Part shown: piece by piece, positions 1 through 11,600 of the stretch
Position numbering within the stretch: position 1 is the first letter of the stretch
How the letters are laid out: each line of letters starts with the position of its first letter
Assembly: GCA_904063045.1 (NCBI GenBank)
Contig: CAJFCJ010000004.1
Span: forward strand, 1,233,713-1,297,712
Length of the DNA: 64,000 nucleotides
Direction: 5' to 3'
From: Dimorphilus gyrociliatus
Taxonomy: Eukaryota; Annelida; Polychaeta; Dinophilidae
The notes under the pieces: generated by a model
What the model saw: the letters and a program-made list of their open reading frames with translations, nothing else
Databases searched by the model: none
What the model was told of the DNA's origin: nothing
Made by a program: the position numbers and the translations under genes

Positions 1-1043
1 TTATATATTAACTTTTAATTGATTTTTATTAAGGTTACAAAATTTCGCATAATTTTTCAATATCATTTCTTTTTTTATCATTTTTATGTAAATGACTACT
101 ATTTTGTTTTTTTTTTTTCCATTTATTATTTTTTATACCAAACACCATCTCAAAACTTCATCATGATAGGCGTACGTGTAGGAATTTTGACATTATTTGT
201 CTACGTTTACATATAGGTTTTGTATACCTCATGATTGACTAATAATTCAAGTAATTAGGCTATTTTCTTATTAAAATTTATTCAATTTTTTAATAGAAAT
301 GCCCTTAGAATGTTATCTTACCTATTCCATGGCTTGAATTGATCGTCTTCTTTGTCGCTATTCTTTAAAAAACGATTTATGCTTTAATTATTATATTAAT
401 TACTAATTCAAATAATACATATTATTAAAAATATGCATCTAGCCTGGTAAACAAAATAAGTATATACTTTTATAAGGATGACGGTAGTCCTTTTTGCAAA
501 AGATAATGAAACATACATATATACATTGGCCATTATAAATAAATAGATGTTGTTCGAATTAGTATACAATATAAGCAGAGCATGTTGGGTAATATAAGAT
601 TAAAGAATTATCAATGGCTAAGAAATCTATTAACATTCACATAACGTTTTAGGAATTATAACGTAAACGTATGAGCATACATAACTCTTTGGTACCGATA
701 TTAATATGGTGATTTTAGAATACTTAATGGCTTCAATCGCTTCTGTTAAAGAAACAGTCGATATATTGTGACTTCGATAGAAAATTTTCATAGTCTAAGG
801 ATAATTAAAAAGCTGAATGTTTACTGAAACTTTCAAGACAATTCAGAAAATGTATGTATACATTTATAGTGATTCTATCGTTGTTAGACAGATCTAAATA
901 TAAATCTAAGATGTAAAAAAAATAAAAATACAAAAAGAGGTACAATTTAGAAATTCTAGAAAGTGACATTTAAAAAACAGCCTTGTCTTGAATTCAACAG
1001 TTTAATAAACAACTCCCACCGATGTGCTAGAATATATATAAAC

Positions 1044-1080
<37 letters not shown>

Positions 1081-1837
1081 CAGTATAGTGCTATTCGTAA
1101 AAATCGTTAAGAAATCCTAATTATTCTGCATAAATTTGCTCCACGATTTCATCATAAATACAACGGGAACTCTACTGGTATAGTTTGGCTGTTTTCTTTG
1201 GATTTATTTTCATTTAATTCATTGTTACATGAACAACTAAAAGGTTTTTGAATGTTTATTTTACTGTATTATTTCAGTCTTGTATTGAAATGAAGTGTAT
1301 TATTTATTTAATGAGAGATTTTCCGTTTTATCTCCAAGTATCTAAAAGACTATGTTTTTAATATATATTGATAAAAAGACAGAGGATGCGAAAATTACAT
1401 ATATTTCATTTTTTTTCTATTAGATTACCCTTCACGTCAAAGGTAAATTTCACTTTTTGTACTTAAAAGTATAGTATTTAAGTGTATATTCTTTTACTTA
1501 TATAACAACGTGTGTCGGGACTTTTTTCATATGTGATGTAATTATCGAACAAGCAATATGTAGGTATTATTAGTATTACTTGACTTGTTATATATTTGAC
1601 GTGCTATATATAATAAAAAAATATGTATATATTTAGTTTATACTGTCAGTGATACCGTAAAGAAATAGTTAGAAAGAACTAAATATATATGTGTGCTCTA
1701 TAGATATAAAGAATTTGACGAGTACGTAACTGTATATACTCTTTTATTGTTGCTGGATAATGCTTATAAAAATATATTTTGTCATTTCGAAAACAGAGTC
1801 AATTTACAAAAGATAACTTACACGATATAATAAAAAG
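1..1837. other. Gene-free left edge, AT-rich
   Basis: No convincing exon is visible. The short open frames here are low-complexity and have no splice context. A (TA)n tract lies at about 1032-1081 and ends in an ACAGTATA word that recurs elsewhere in the window. The last few hundred bases presumably include the 5' untranslated region and promoter of the receptor gene that starts at 1838, but I see no recognisable promoter element. Confidence 0.5.
1032..1081. repeat. (TA)n microsatellite
   Basis: About 50 bases of near-pure TA dinucleotides, directly followed by CAGTATAG. Comparable tracts lie at 8315-8361, 13759-13790, 16027-16060, 20709-20760, 22743-22796, 40391-40430, 40937-41000, 46822-46870 and 56906-56951. 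All lie outside exons. Confidence 0.9.
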
Positions 1838-3928
1838 ATGGGGGATTCTTGGTTAGCTAATTCTACGAATTCTTCCAACTCTAATAATGATACTCAACAT
1901 ATGTCGTTTGCTGTAAAATGCACTGCAGATATTATTGGAAGTTTAGCAATTTTTGCTAATTTATCTTTTTTATTGGCTTTAAATTATTTAAAAGACAAAA
2001 CATCAGCTTTTTATAGATTTTTAAGAAATCTAAGTTTTACTGATCTCATGTCGTCATTAACTTTTGTTATAATTCAAAATTGGAAAGGAGTAAAGTCTGA
2101 GTACTTTATTCTTAGGTATCTTTTGAATTATACTTTTAGATCTATTCCTTGGATGTTTCTCACTTGCTATTTCTTAACTCTATTTTGTCTAACTTTAAAT
2201 CAATATATGGCTGTATGTAAACCGTTGAAATACAACCAAAACTTAGGAGGCAATTGTGTCGAAATTGGAATGATTATTGTTTGGCTCTTTTCATCTCTAC
2301 AAATTGTAATACCGCTAATCTTCATCTCGATAATCTATTTTGAGAAATCCAAGGAAATAAACAAAGATACCTTATTTCATATAAACAAAATCGAAGTACA
2401 AATATGGTTGGGTATTTTTGCTGTTTTTGCTGTTTTAATAATAGCGCTAAATGCTAGCATATTCTCAAAGATCAAGCAGCTTAAAGCATCATTAAAGTGG
2501 AATATTTTTTTAATTTAAAAATATGTAAAAAAAAAGATGGAAACTCAATGGATATACTTTGTAGGACTTATTTAATAATTTTAACAGTTTTTAATATTTT
2601 AATTGTTAAATTCTTGATTTATCATTCTTATAATGATCTTTTCTTTATTATTATCCTCTCAGAGCTTTTTATGACTAGTAATACAATACTAATTAAAATT
2701 AATTTCTCATGAACTGAAATGAAGAGATCTGCCTCCCACACAATTAGAACAAAAGGAGTACACGTTTTATAAATCATGAAAAAGTGAGGAATTATAACCT
2801 TAACTAATTCATATTTAATATATTCGTTAAAATATTTAATATAAAACAATAGTTAATATAAAAATTAATTCAGAGTAATGGACTTTATGTAGTATATAAA
2901 ATTCAAGTACTATCTTATATCTTAAATTAACTAATATTAATTAATATTAATTAATTTTTTGCATATTTGTAATTAATATTCATGGTATTCACTGCAGGTT
3001 GTTAATTACTTTACGTATAGCCTCGAGGTGTTTTTCATTGCATTAAATAGAAACGGCTGACAATAAAGCATATTAATTTTTATTAAAGTTCATCGCCAAT
3101 TTTTAATGATCTATTTCTAAAATATCAACTTGAATATTAAACGTTTATTGCATTTTTTTAAAGCTAAAGTTCGTAAGCAAGAAAGAAAGACAGACATAGG
3201 CATAAATAAAATTAATTAAATTTTTGTCTATCTAAACTTTAAGTTAATTTTAGATATGCTTGAATGCTATTCAAAAAATAACTAGTAAGCTATTATATTA
3301 TATACTAATATTAAAATCATTTAGTTGACAATAGAGGTTATACTGTATATCTTTTCAAAGAAACTAAAAGGAAACTAAAATAGACTAACTGGAAGAAATA
3401 ATGTTTAACAAGAGATTCTTTTATCTTTTATATTTAATGATGCTTTATGTAAGAAGGTTTACGACTAGACCTGAAGAGAGCCATAACATAAGGACTAAAG
3501 AGGAAGCGTCAATAACAGTGGTTCTTCTATTATTAACTTCTCTACTTTGTCGACTACCCTTTCCAATTACAGCTATAGCTGGATTGAATTTTTATGAACG
3601 TCCTACACTTTATATGATTATGAATAGCACCACTACTCTGTTGTTGTACATAAATTTTACTATAGATCCTGTAATCTACGTGCTAAGAATGAGGGAAATA
3701 AGAATGGTTATCTGTAGTTTAGTTGCAAAATGTTTTAAGTGTCAATTTTCGGGCATTGAAAATGAGAACAAAATGACAAGAGGAAAGAAAAGAAGTGGAT
3801 ATTTTTCTGTTACACAAAGTATTTCAACATGGAAAAATAAAGGAACAAGGGATCCAGAGACTCTTTATCAGGAAAATAGAAACGATGATAATGGATTAAG
3901 AACCGAAAACACAGAAACTCACTTATGA
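1838..3928 (+). CDS. Divergent rhodopsin-family G-protein-coupled receptor, two exons
   Basis: A seven-helix plasma-membrane receptor; the ligand is unknown. Exon 1 is 1838-2496 and exon 2 is 3454-3928 (acceptor after TGTAAG; an alternative acceptor 15 bases later keeps the same phase). Together they give about 377 residues. Exon 1 holds an N-glycosylatable N terminus (NSTNSSNSNND) and helices 1-5. It includes the helix-2 LSFTDL aspartate and, at the end of helix 3, NQYMAVCKPLKY in place of the usual DRYxAVxxPLxY. Exon 2 gives intracellular loop 3, helix 6 (CRLPFP instead of CWxP) and helix 7 with DPVIY in place of NPxxY, then a basic cytoplasmic tail. The donor GTGGAA is weak, so the exact junction is uncertain, although codon phase matches (2 bases + 1 base). 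Loss of the DRY aspartate and CWxP tryptophan suggests altered coupling. I cannot assign a subfamily. Confidence 0.72.
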
Positions 3929-6073
3929 GTATAAAAGACATATTTTCTCTGCGTTCACAATTCAATTCAATATTATTTTAAAGAATGTTTCAAGAGCACA
4001 TTCATTCGGCGACATAGGATTTAGGTATTGTATAAATATATACATCAAAATTTATACACTACATATTTTATGTATTTTATTAATATTATAATGAGGTATT
4101 CTCTTGTTCTTCTAGTTTTTACTATTTAACTCTAAATATTCTAATAATTAATTATTCTATATACTCCATATAGACATACTATGTAAATATAACAAACACA
4201 AAAACATATCATCCAGTTGATACACCATTTTACGAATTGAAGGAATATTTTGTTTTCCAGTTAACTTATGTTACCTGTTTTTATTAACTTACAAAGCATG
4301 AATCTACTTAAAAAATCTTTAAATTTATATGAATTTTTTCGACGAACAAGTCTAAGGTTTTTTTAATAATTATGAATAAATAGTTTCTTTGTCTTTTTAA
4401 AAAAAAAGATTTTTGTTGTTTATATATTTGTTTTTTTTTTCCATGTTTCTGTTAAATTTTTCATTTATAAGAAACGGTTACAAATACTCATAAAAATATC
4501 AAACTGATATATTGCATATAAGTTAAGATTGCATAATCCATATTTATTAATAAAGATTACTTGTTATCTTGACAAGTGATTATTCGTTGACCGTGACTGT
4601 CATCTTAATTACGTAATAAATTGTTAAATATCCTAGTTTGTCAAGGAAATATTTTAATAAATCAAAAATTTTAATAATAACAGCTTATGATATTGATATA
4701 CAACATTAATTTAGGTATAGAAATCATTAATATACATAAAAAGAACTAATCATTCTCTATAAGAAATGGAATGAAAAAAACCAATGATAAATGAAAATTT
4801 GGCTGCTTTTGACTATCTTTTTAAGATGCCCTTAGAAAATAGTTTCTTTGTTCTGCTTAAACGAATACTTAGGGCTTTTCTCCATTTCATAATTAGCATA
4901 TTCAATTAGAGAATTACATTTTGTTTTTCCGAATATCGCAACTATAATTATAAATTAACTTAAGAACTTGGTCTATTTATAGTACATCATATTTATTCAA
5001 TATTTATAGTGAATGTTTCTATTTTCACTTTAAAATAACAACAGTATGTAATACATTCTTCATTAGAGATCTAAACACAAGAGATTTTTAACTGATTTGG
5101 GTTTTAGTCATGATCGCACGTGACTTTCTTCTCTTTATTCATCTTATTAAAAATTTAATGTTCGAATCATCTCGTCTATACTTATACCTTATTATCTCGA
5201 ACTGAAAGAGTTATATCTAAAATAGAACAACAAAAAGGCTTCTATTTTTCTCATTATATCCATTTTTCTACACTATATTAATAATCTTTTAATTTACATT
5301 GGATTCTATCTAGTTGTTTATATCGACTATAAGAATTGATATTTCAATGGAAGAATTAGAAAACTTTAGAGCTATTCTCTGTTTTCACAAAACTTTTAGC
5401 CATTTAAATTGGATGGAAGAAAATACATGAAGGAAATATTATTTATTAGGCTAATTAGCAAAGATATCTTTTTTTGCTTTGACAATTCCTAAGACGATAC
5501 TAATTGTACGCTGGAGTATAACAAATTGACTTTTATTTACGTTTTTCTAATATACTGTAGATAACATATTTAACCAATAAGAGAAATTAATGAGAAATAT
5601 TAAACCTTGGTCTCTTTTTAGAAGAAAAGTATAAATCTTCCATAAATTTTAATTAAGTGATGTCTAAATAATTTGCGCAAATTTAGAAGGTCAACTTATC
5701 TATTATTTTCCTTTGTTTCGCTATAATTAGTTTCTTTGATATTAAAACTTGTAGAAACTCTCTTATTATTTTATATTTAAAAACAATGATTTTTTAATTA
5801 TAAATCAAATAAATACAATTTTCTCTATTAGCTTCTTCTTTTAGATATTACAATAACTTGAAAAATAATCACTCAATAGTATATTTCTTTGTTCTTTGCT
5901 ATAGCAACTTCCAAGTTAACAAAGACCTCTATAAACAATTAGATTATTGTATGCTACTATTAACTGAATAGGTTATTTTATTGGTTTTTCAGCTATATGA
6001 AAGAGGCTTAGGCAATAAAAGGGCACTATATTCAATTTAAAACTACAAAAATCTTGTTTTTCTTTTGGTATTC
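3929..6073. other. Intergenic, no gene seen
   Basis: About 2.1 kb between two plus-strand genes. It is AT-rich, with runs of T and A and scattered AATAAA-like signals after the receptor stop codon. No splice-bounded reading frame or repeat family is apparent on either strand. Confidence 0.5.
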
Positions 6074-7942
6074 ATGGAAAAATTGAGAAGACGGCACTTT
6101 CCGGATAGTGAGGTGGAGAGTGGATTTCCAGAGGATGTTCAAGATTTTATTAACCAGGCCTATATCCATAATGAAACTTCGTATCCGCAAGAAAGTCATC
6201 CATACGTTCGAAAAAGTGATTACGAAAGGGAAAGTAGGAGTGACGATAACATATCTATTGATTATACGTACGAAACCTCGCCTTATACCAGCTGTATTCA
6301 TTATACATCATACGATGATATTGACGATGATATTGTTGTTGACGAGCAATTTTCGGAAAGACATTCATTTTTAAGTGCACCAATTGATCATACAAGAGAA
6401 TTATCACCCGAAATAAGAAACAAATACAGGCAATATGAAGAGTTAAAAATTGAACTACCACCTAAAGTTTTAGCTAGACATAAACCAAATACTAAAGAAG
6501 GATGGGAAATTCCTCAGAGGAGATTAGAACGACTACGAGCGGAAAAATATGAAACGAACTTTAGAAAAAGTTTAAGAAGGGCAATTTATGGAGCCATAAC
6601 TACTAGATTAACTTTACGCACGTCTCAAATATTAAAGAACAAAGAAAATAGGAAGCAAGCACGAAACGGTATTAAAATTATTAACGCAATAACGGAAATA
6701 CCACTAAATGATTTAATGCAAAAAAGCTACACAGTATTTACAATAGTAGTAATTCTTATTAATTTTTGTGTAACTATATATGATCTAGTCAAAGATCCGA
6801 ACCCTTTAAGGTATAAAGCAGCGAATATTTTTTTCGCTTCATTGGACATCATAGTATTTGTTACTTTTCAAGTAATTTCAAGATTTTTCTCATCAAATAA
6901 AAACTGGCAAAAATATTCGCAATATGTCGAGAATATTTTAACTGAAATCCTCCTTTATATTTTGACAATATTTCTACTGTTTGGATTCATAACTGAGAAA
7001 ATGTATGAATTCTCCAGTGAAGATAAATTTAACAATTTTCAAATTGTTCTTAACATATTAGACTTTCTTAATTTACTCATCACCTACTTTCTTAGAATGT
7101 TTATTATTTACAAATTTCTAACTGGACTTATGGACGCTTTTAAAGATGATAGATGGAAATTTGCTAACTATATACTATTAAGATTTTACTTAAATGTTAT
7201 TTTTAATACATTACTCTTAATTTTTCTCTTTGCTTTCTTAGGAGGTCAAGTTGATCTTGACAATCCTTCAGAAGATGATTTGCAATACTATGGCTCATTA
7301 AAATCTGGTTTGATAATAACTACTGTAGTCTTTCTTCCTCTAGGCTCAATTATAGTATTCACTGCTGTTAATAGTTACTGGGTGTTAACTGTTTTAATTC
7401 ACTTGAATCAGCAAACAGCAGAAGATGCGTCATTTAGAGAAAACTTGGATAAAAAACTCAAAGATTATGGGGATGTCGTTAATGATGCTTTAAAGTTTAG
7501 CATGGAAAATGCCACTAAAACTCGAGAGAAATCAGAGGAGTTTGCCAAAGTTGGTATATTTCATAAAATTTTCTATTCTTTCAATGATGTAAGAATTATG
7601 GGCCTAGTTCTAATATGGGAAGTATTTGCATTATTACCTGTTATCGTCTACGCAATTGACAAAAGCGATGAGAGAACAAAGATCTTTTTTTATATATACA
7701 TATTTTTAATACTACTTGCTAATTATCATTTAATGATGGTTGCTTTGATAACTGATATTTTAATACTGGGTACAATATTATCGTTTATAATTTATCCCAT
7801 TGGAACGCTTATTTGTTTTAAGTTAAGATTTCGTAGTTATGGAATGACTGTTGACTCAAACGATGAACAATCAACACTAATTCATGAATTGAGAAATAAC
7901 GAAGATCTCGTTGCTATAAGAATGAGGAAAAGAATTGATTAA
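6074..7942 (+). CDS. Intronless multipass membrane protein of unknown function (622 aa)
   Basis: I do not recognise this family. The frame is open upstream of 6074, but the first ATG is at 6074 (context TTCATGG), and the stop TAA is at 7940-7942. Residues 1-100 are acidic and Tyr/Ser-rich, with an Asp run near 82-90, and look cytoplasmic and disordered. Residues 115-205 are basic and probably helical, with many Arg/Lys/Glu. Hydrophobic segments that could span the membrane lie at about 220-240, 251-273, 290-310, 324-347, 365-390, 413-440, 508-530, 537-560 and 563-588. The 440-500 stretch between them is charged and cytoplasm-like. The C terminus is short and charged (RMRKRID). There are no introns, whereas nearly every other gene here is split, so a retrocopy origin or an intron-poor family is possible. 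Codon use resembles its neighbours and no disabling mutation is seen. Confidence 0.7.
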   Translation: MEKLRRRHFPDSEVESGFPEDVQDFINQAYIHNETSYPQESHPYVRKSDYERESRSDDNISIDYTYETSPYTSCIHYTSYDDIDDDIVVDEQFSERHSFLSAPIDHTRELSPEIRNKYRQYEELKIELPPKVLARHKPNTKEGWEIPQRRLERLRAEKYETNFRKSLRRAIYGAITTRLTLRTSQILKNKENRKQARNGIKIINAITEIPLNDLMQKSYTVFTIVVILINFCVTIYDLVKDPNPLRYKAANIFFASLDIIVFVTFQVISRFFSSNKNWQKYSQYVENILTEILLYILTIFLLFGFITEKMYEFSSEDKFNNFQIVLNILDFLNLLITYFLRMFIIYKFLTGLMDAFKDDRWKFANYILLRFYLNVIFNTLLLIFLFAFLGGQVDLDNPSEDDLQYYGSLKSGLIITTVVFLPLGSIIVFTAVNSYWVLTVLIHLNQQTAEDASFRENLDKKLKDYGDVVNDALKFSMENATKTREKSEEFAKVGIFHKIFYSFNDVRIMGLVLIWEVFALLPVIVYAIDKSDERTKIFFYIYIFLILLANYHLMMVALITDILILGTILSFIIYPIGTLICFKLRFRSYGMTVDSNDEQSTLIHELRNNEDLVAIRMRKRID

Positions 7943-8635
7943 TGTCATTTTATATCTATTTATACTGAATTGTAGTTATATAAAGTAAAACACATTGATA
8001 TACTAATATATATACATATAAATTATAACATATGAATATTTTGATTGAAATCTGCCTGGAAGCTTTGTTTAGAGTAGACAAGAAAACCATTGAAATACAA
8101 TATTGTTTACACAGATTTTATTGAGCTGTTCAATGTCTCACAATATAAAATACGTTATTTATAAACAATATTCTTTATTTTCGTAAAGAGTATATTTTAG
8201 ATATCCTCTAAACCACTTTAATAATATGTTTGGTAATGATTACATAATCTATACGACATATTTATTCTTTTACCTGGATCTTTCCCATCAATAATATTAC
8301 TTAAAAAAATAATTCTATATATATATACAGTATATACATATATATATATATACACATATATGATTTATGCAGCTATGTCTTTCTAACACGTAATAGAGAA
8401 GGTTGCAATTAATATCCTTTTTCCTTGTAAAGTCTATATCCTTTAGAAATTCTAAATGATCTCTATCTTGCAGTTAATATTAAATGAAAAATAATACTCT
8501 TCTAAATGTGAGTGTCTTTTAATATATTTTGAAAAATTATATACTTAGAAATAAAATTTGAGAATACTGCATAAATATAAATCAATTAGCGGAATGTGTC
8601 ATTAGTTTAAATTCTCATTTCTTAGTGATAATATC
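7943..8635. other. Convergent intergenic spacer with (TA)n
   Basis: About 0.7 kb between the stop codons of two convergent genes. It must hold both 3' untranslated regions. A TA-rich tract containing ACAGTATA lies at about 8315-8361. On the minus strand TTTATT words near 8117 and 8176 could be AATAAA polyadenylation signals for the ROCO gene. Confidence 0.45.
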
Positions 8636-11600
8636 TTAAAGTAAAACACAAACTGTGCTTTTACTGCCTGAAGGAGTTTTATTGTTGGCTTGGTTCCTTA
8701 GAGCTTCTGCCATATGATTGGCTGATTCTAAGACAGCTCTTGCTGCATTATCTACTTGACCACTTTGAGCCGCCGTTACTGCTTCAGCTGCCATTTTGGC
8801 GGCTTTTACCTAATTTGAAAAATTGAAGAAATGCTATATATATTTATCGAACTTATAATAAATTAAAAGTCTTCACTTTCTTTTTTTGATTATTCCTTAT
8901 CAAAAAGAGCAAACCTCTTTGATTTTAGTTCTCACCTGGCTTGCTGTAATGACAGTTGCCCCGAAAGAATCCCCTTCGTGCACACTTTGAAGATAATCTG
9001 CCACTGCGTTAGCCATAGCACTGGCCACTAATGTGTTAGCAACTTGATCGTTTGAGATACTTGTAGAAGTTTCGCTTTTTTCTTCAACTTTGACCTCTTT
9101 CTTTGAATTTTCTTCAAGTAGACAATTAGTTTTACCAACGGCTAGTTCTTTAGCATACTTTTTAGCTGATGATGGTAATTCTTCTGTGTTAGAGTTGTCG
9201 TCCTGTAGTTTCCACTTGACATCTTTTGATACCTAGTCATATATTAATAAACGGTCATACATAGTTATTTCACTTAGAGACTTAGTAACACTTTAAAGAG
9301 TAACATACTTTTCCCTGACCAACTGTACCATTAACTAATTTTTCTTCACTCTCTTCTAACTCTTTTGTTGGCTTAGATGAAACCGACGTCTTAGGCGATA
9401 AAGTTATAGGTGTTTTTTCTCTAAATGCTTGCCAGGTTGGTAAAATAAATCCGCGTTTTGAGCAAACAGAGTTTACATAGTTCAACCAATCTGAATTTTC
9501 CCCTACAGGAAAGGGAAGAAGTATTACAGCTTCGATGTGAATATCATTTCTCCCGTCAGTTTCCACGCAAACGGAATCTCCTATCCATCTAGCAACAAGG
9601 CACTCGGCAACATCAATCGGATGGGAAGCTCCAATACCATGGGTTAATCTTGACCCAGCGGGAATGATTTTCCTTTTCACAGCTTCGCCAACGCACCATG
9701 AATGAATAAAGTGTTCTAGAGCCATGATAAATGGAGTAATTTGTATCCAAACATACTCCATGGCTGATGTAACACCGACCCCATCAGCGTTAACTCTGCA
9801 GGCGATTTCAAGAACTGAATTTTCCATTTCAAAACATATCCAAGCATCTTCTATATGTAACAATGTACCATCTTTCCAATGGTATATGTATGATGGCGTT
9901 ATGACCTCTGAAATTAGAGAAACAGCAGCCGACTTTAAATGATGAATAAAGATATTTGCAACTTGATATCTTAAGGAAATTTGAACATCCTCTTTAAAAG
10001 GCTTGTTAGTCCAATTTAGATTCTGAATGAAAAAATATAAAACACAATATGTAACCTTTTTCCCCTATAAGGTAAATTAAATATTTTATACTACAATCCT
10101 AAAGGAACTTACCGGTTTTAAATCCGCTTCAGACTTTGATATAAATACGTTATATATGTCATAAGGATTTAAATTTGGATAATTAGGAAGAATTAGTGAA
10201 TCTTTATCCGATATAGTTTTGGAAGACTTCATTATAATACCCATTTCCAGGAGAAGATTTATCATTTTTTGTATTTGACTCTCTTCTATTGTAAGATTTT
10301 GCCATAATATCGGAAATAAACTAGATCGTATTGTTCCCTTTGTTGCACTTTCTTCTAGAATTGTTGCAATTACTCTTGGTTCTGGCTTTGCAGAATTCTC
10401 AGGCCAAAATCTCTTTGCATGAATTTCAAATTGCTTACGATTGTCTTCCAAATGTAATTTACAAATGCAATTTGCAAACTCTACAATATCCAGGCAAACT
10501 TTTCTAATATCTCTTAACTGTTCAGTTAATCTCTCAAGGACATTGGGAAGTTTAGGACTAAACCATATTTTCCCCTGTTTGTTAATTAACAGATCATTAG
10601 TAATGTATATTAAAATGTGAAACTGCTTCAAATCCATTTACATTGTTTAACTATATTAAACATTTGTTAGATTTAAAGTCCCAGTTTATAAAACAAACAA
10701 AGAAAGGTTAAAGATACTATATTATCTCTTTTTAGATATATTTTACACGGTAGAGGTATAAAGACCTAATTATACATGCATTTTTAAAAATTCATAGAGA
10801 ATAATCTTTGAAGAGTAATACATGAAAGAATAATCAAAAGAAATCGTAAAATACCCTACAGATGGAGCTGTGACAAAATTAGGTACGGAACTTTTATGTT
10901 TTCTCTTTCAACTCCTTTCTTCTTTTATTTTTACTTAATTAGTTAAGATATTTCAATAAGATAGAAAGAAAAAAATCAAAGGAGTAGCTACTCACAGAAT
11001 TTTGTAAGGTTGTAGCAATGTCATCCAACTCTTTTTCATTAATTCCAAAACATTTTGCAGAATTGCTGTTAAAAATATAATTTTAATTTTTTTTTAAAAA
11101 TTAATTAGCTTTGTTCAAAATTTATCTAACCAGAATTCCACCCAATCAATTATTAATTCATTATCATTATCTCTCCTCTGCAGCAACCTCTCTAAAAGTC
11201 CATAATGCTTTATATCAAAAACGCTGTCAGATTTATATGAATTCTTGCAAAAATCCGTCAAATAATCCCGCAGCTTATCTATATCTTCACAATTTTGAAT
11301 CACAAAGACAGGTTTATGAATTCTCGGTCTATAGACCAATTTCGCCTGTAACTTGGATATCTCGTTACGAATCAAAGAGTTATCTTCACTGTCAACTTTC
11401 CTAAGGAAATTGTTAATTAAAAAAGTAATGTGTATACAGAGGAAAGAAGGAAGTAACAGCTTAAAGTTTACCTCAAATTTTCGATTTCTTTCTGTATCAA
11501 GTTGTCTCTTTTATCAAGAGTGTGCACTGTATAATGTAGTATGTCATTACAAACCATTTGTATATCGTTCGTGTTTTCAATGTTTGTCAATACTGTAATT

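Noticed and set aside
2497-2712. Open frame between the two receptor exons
   Set aside because: It begins at a GTG at the exon 1 donor and reads low-complexity hydrophobic sequence. The phase-matched receptor model treats it as intron.
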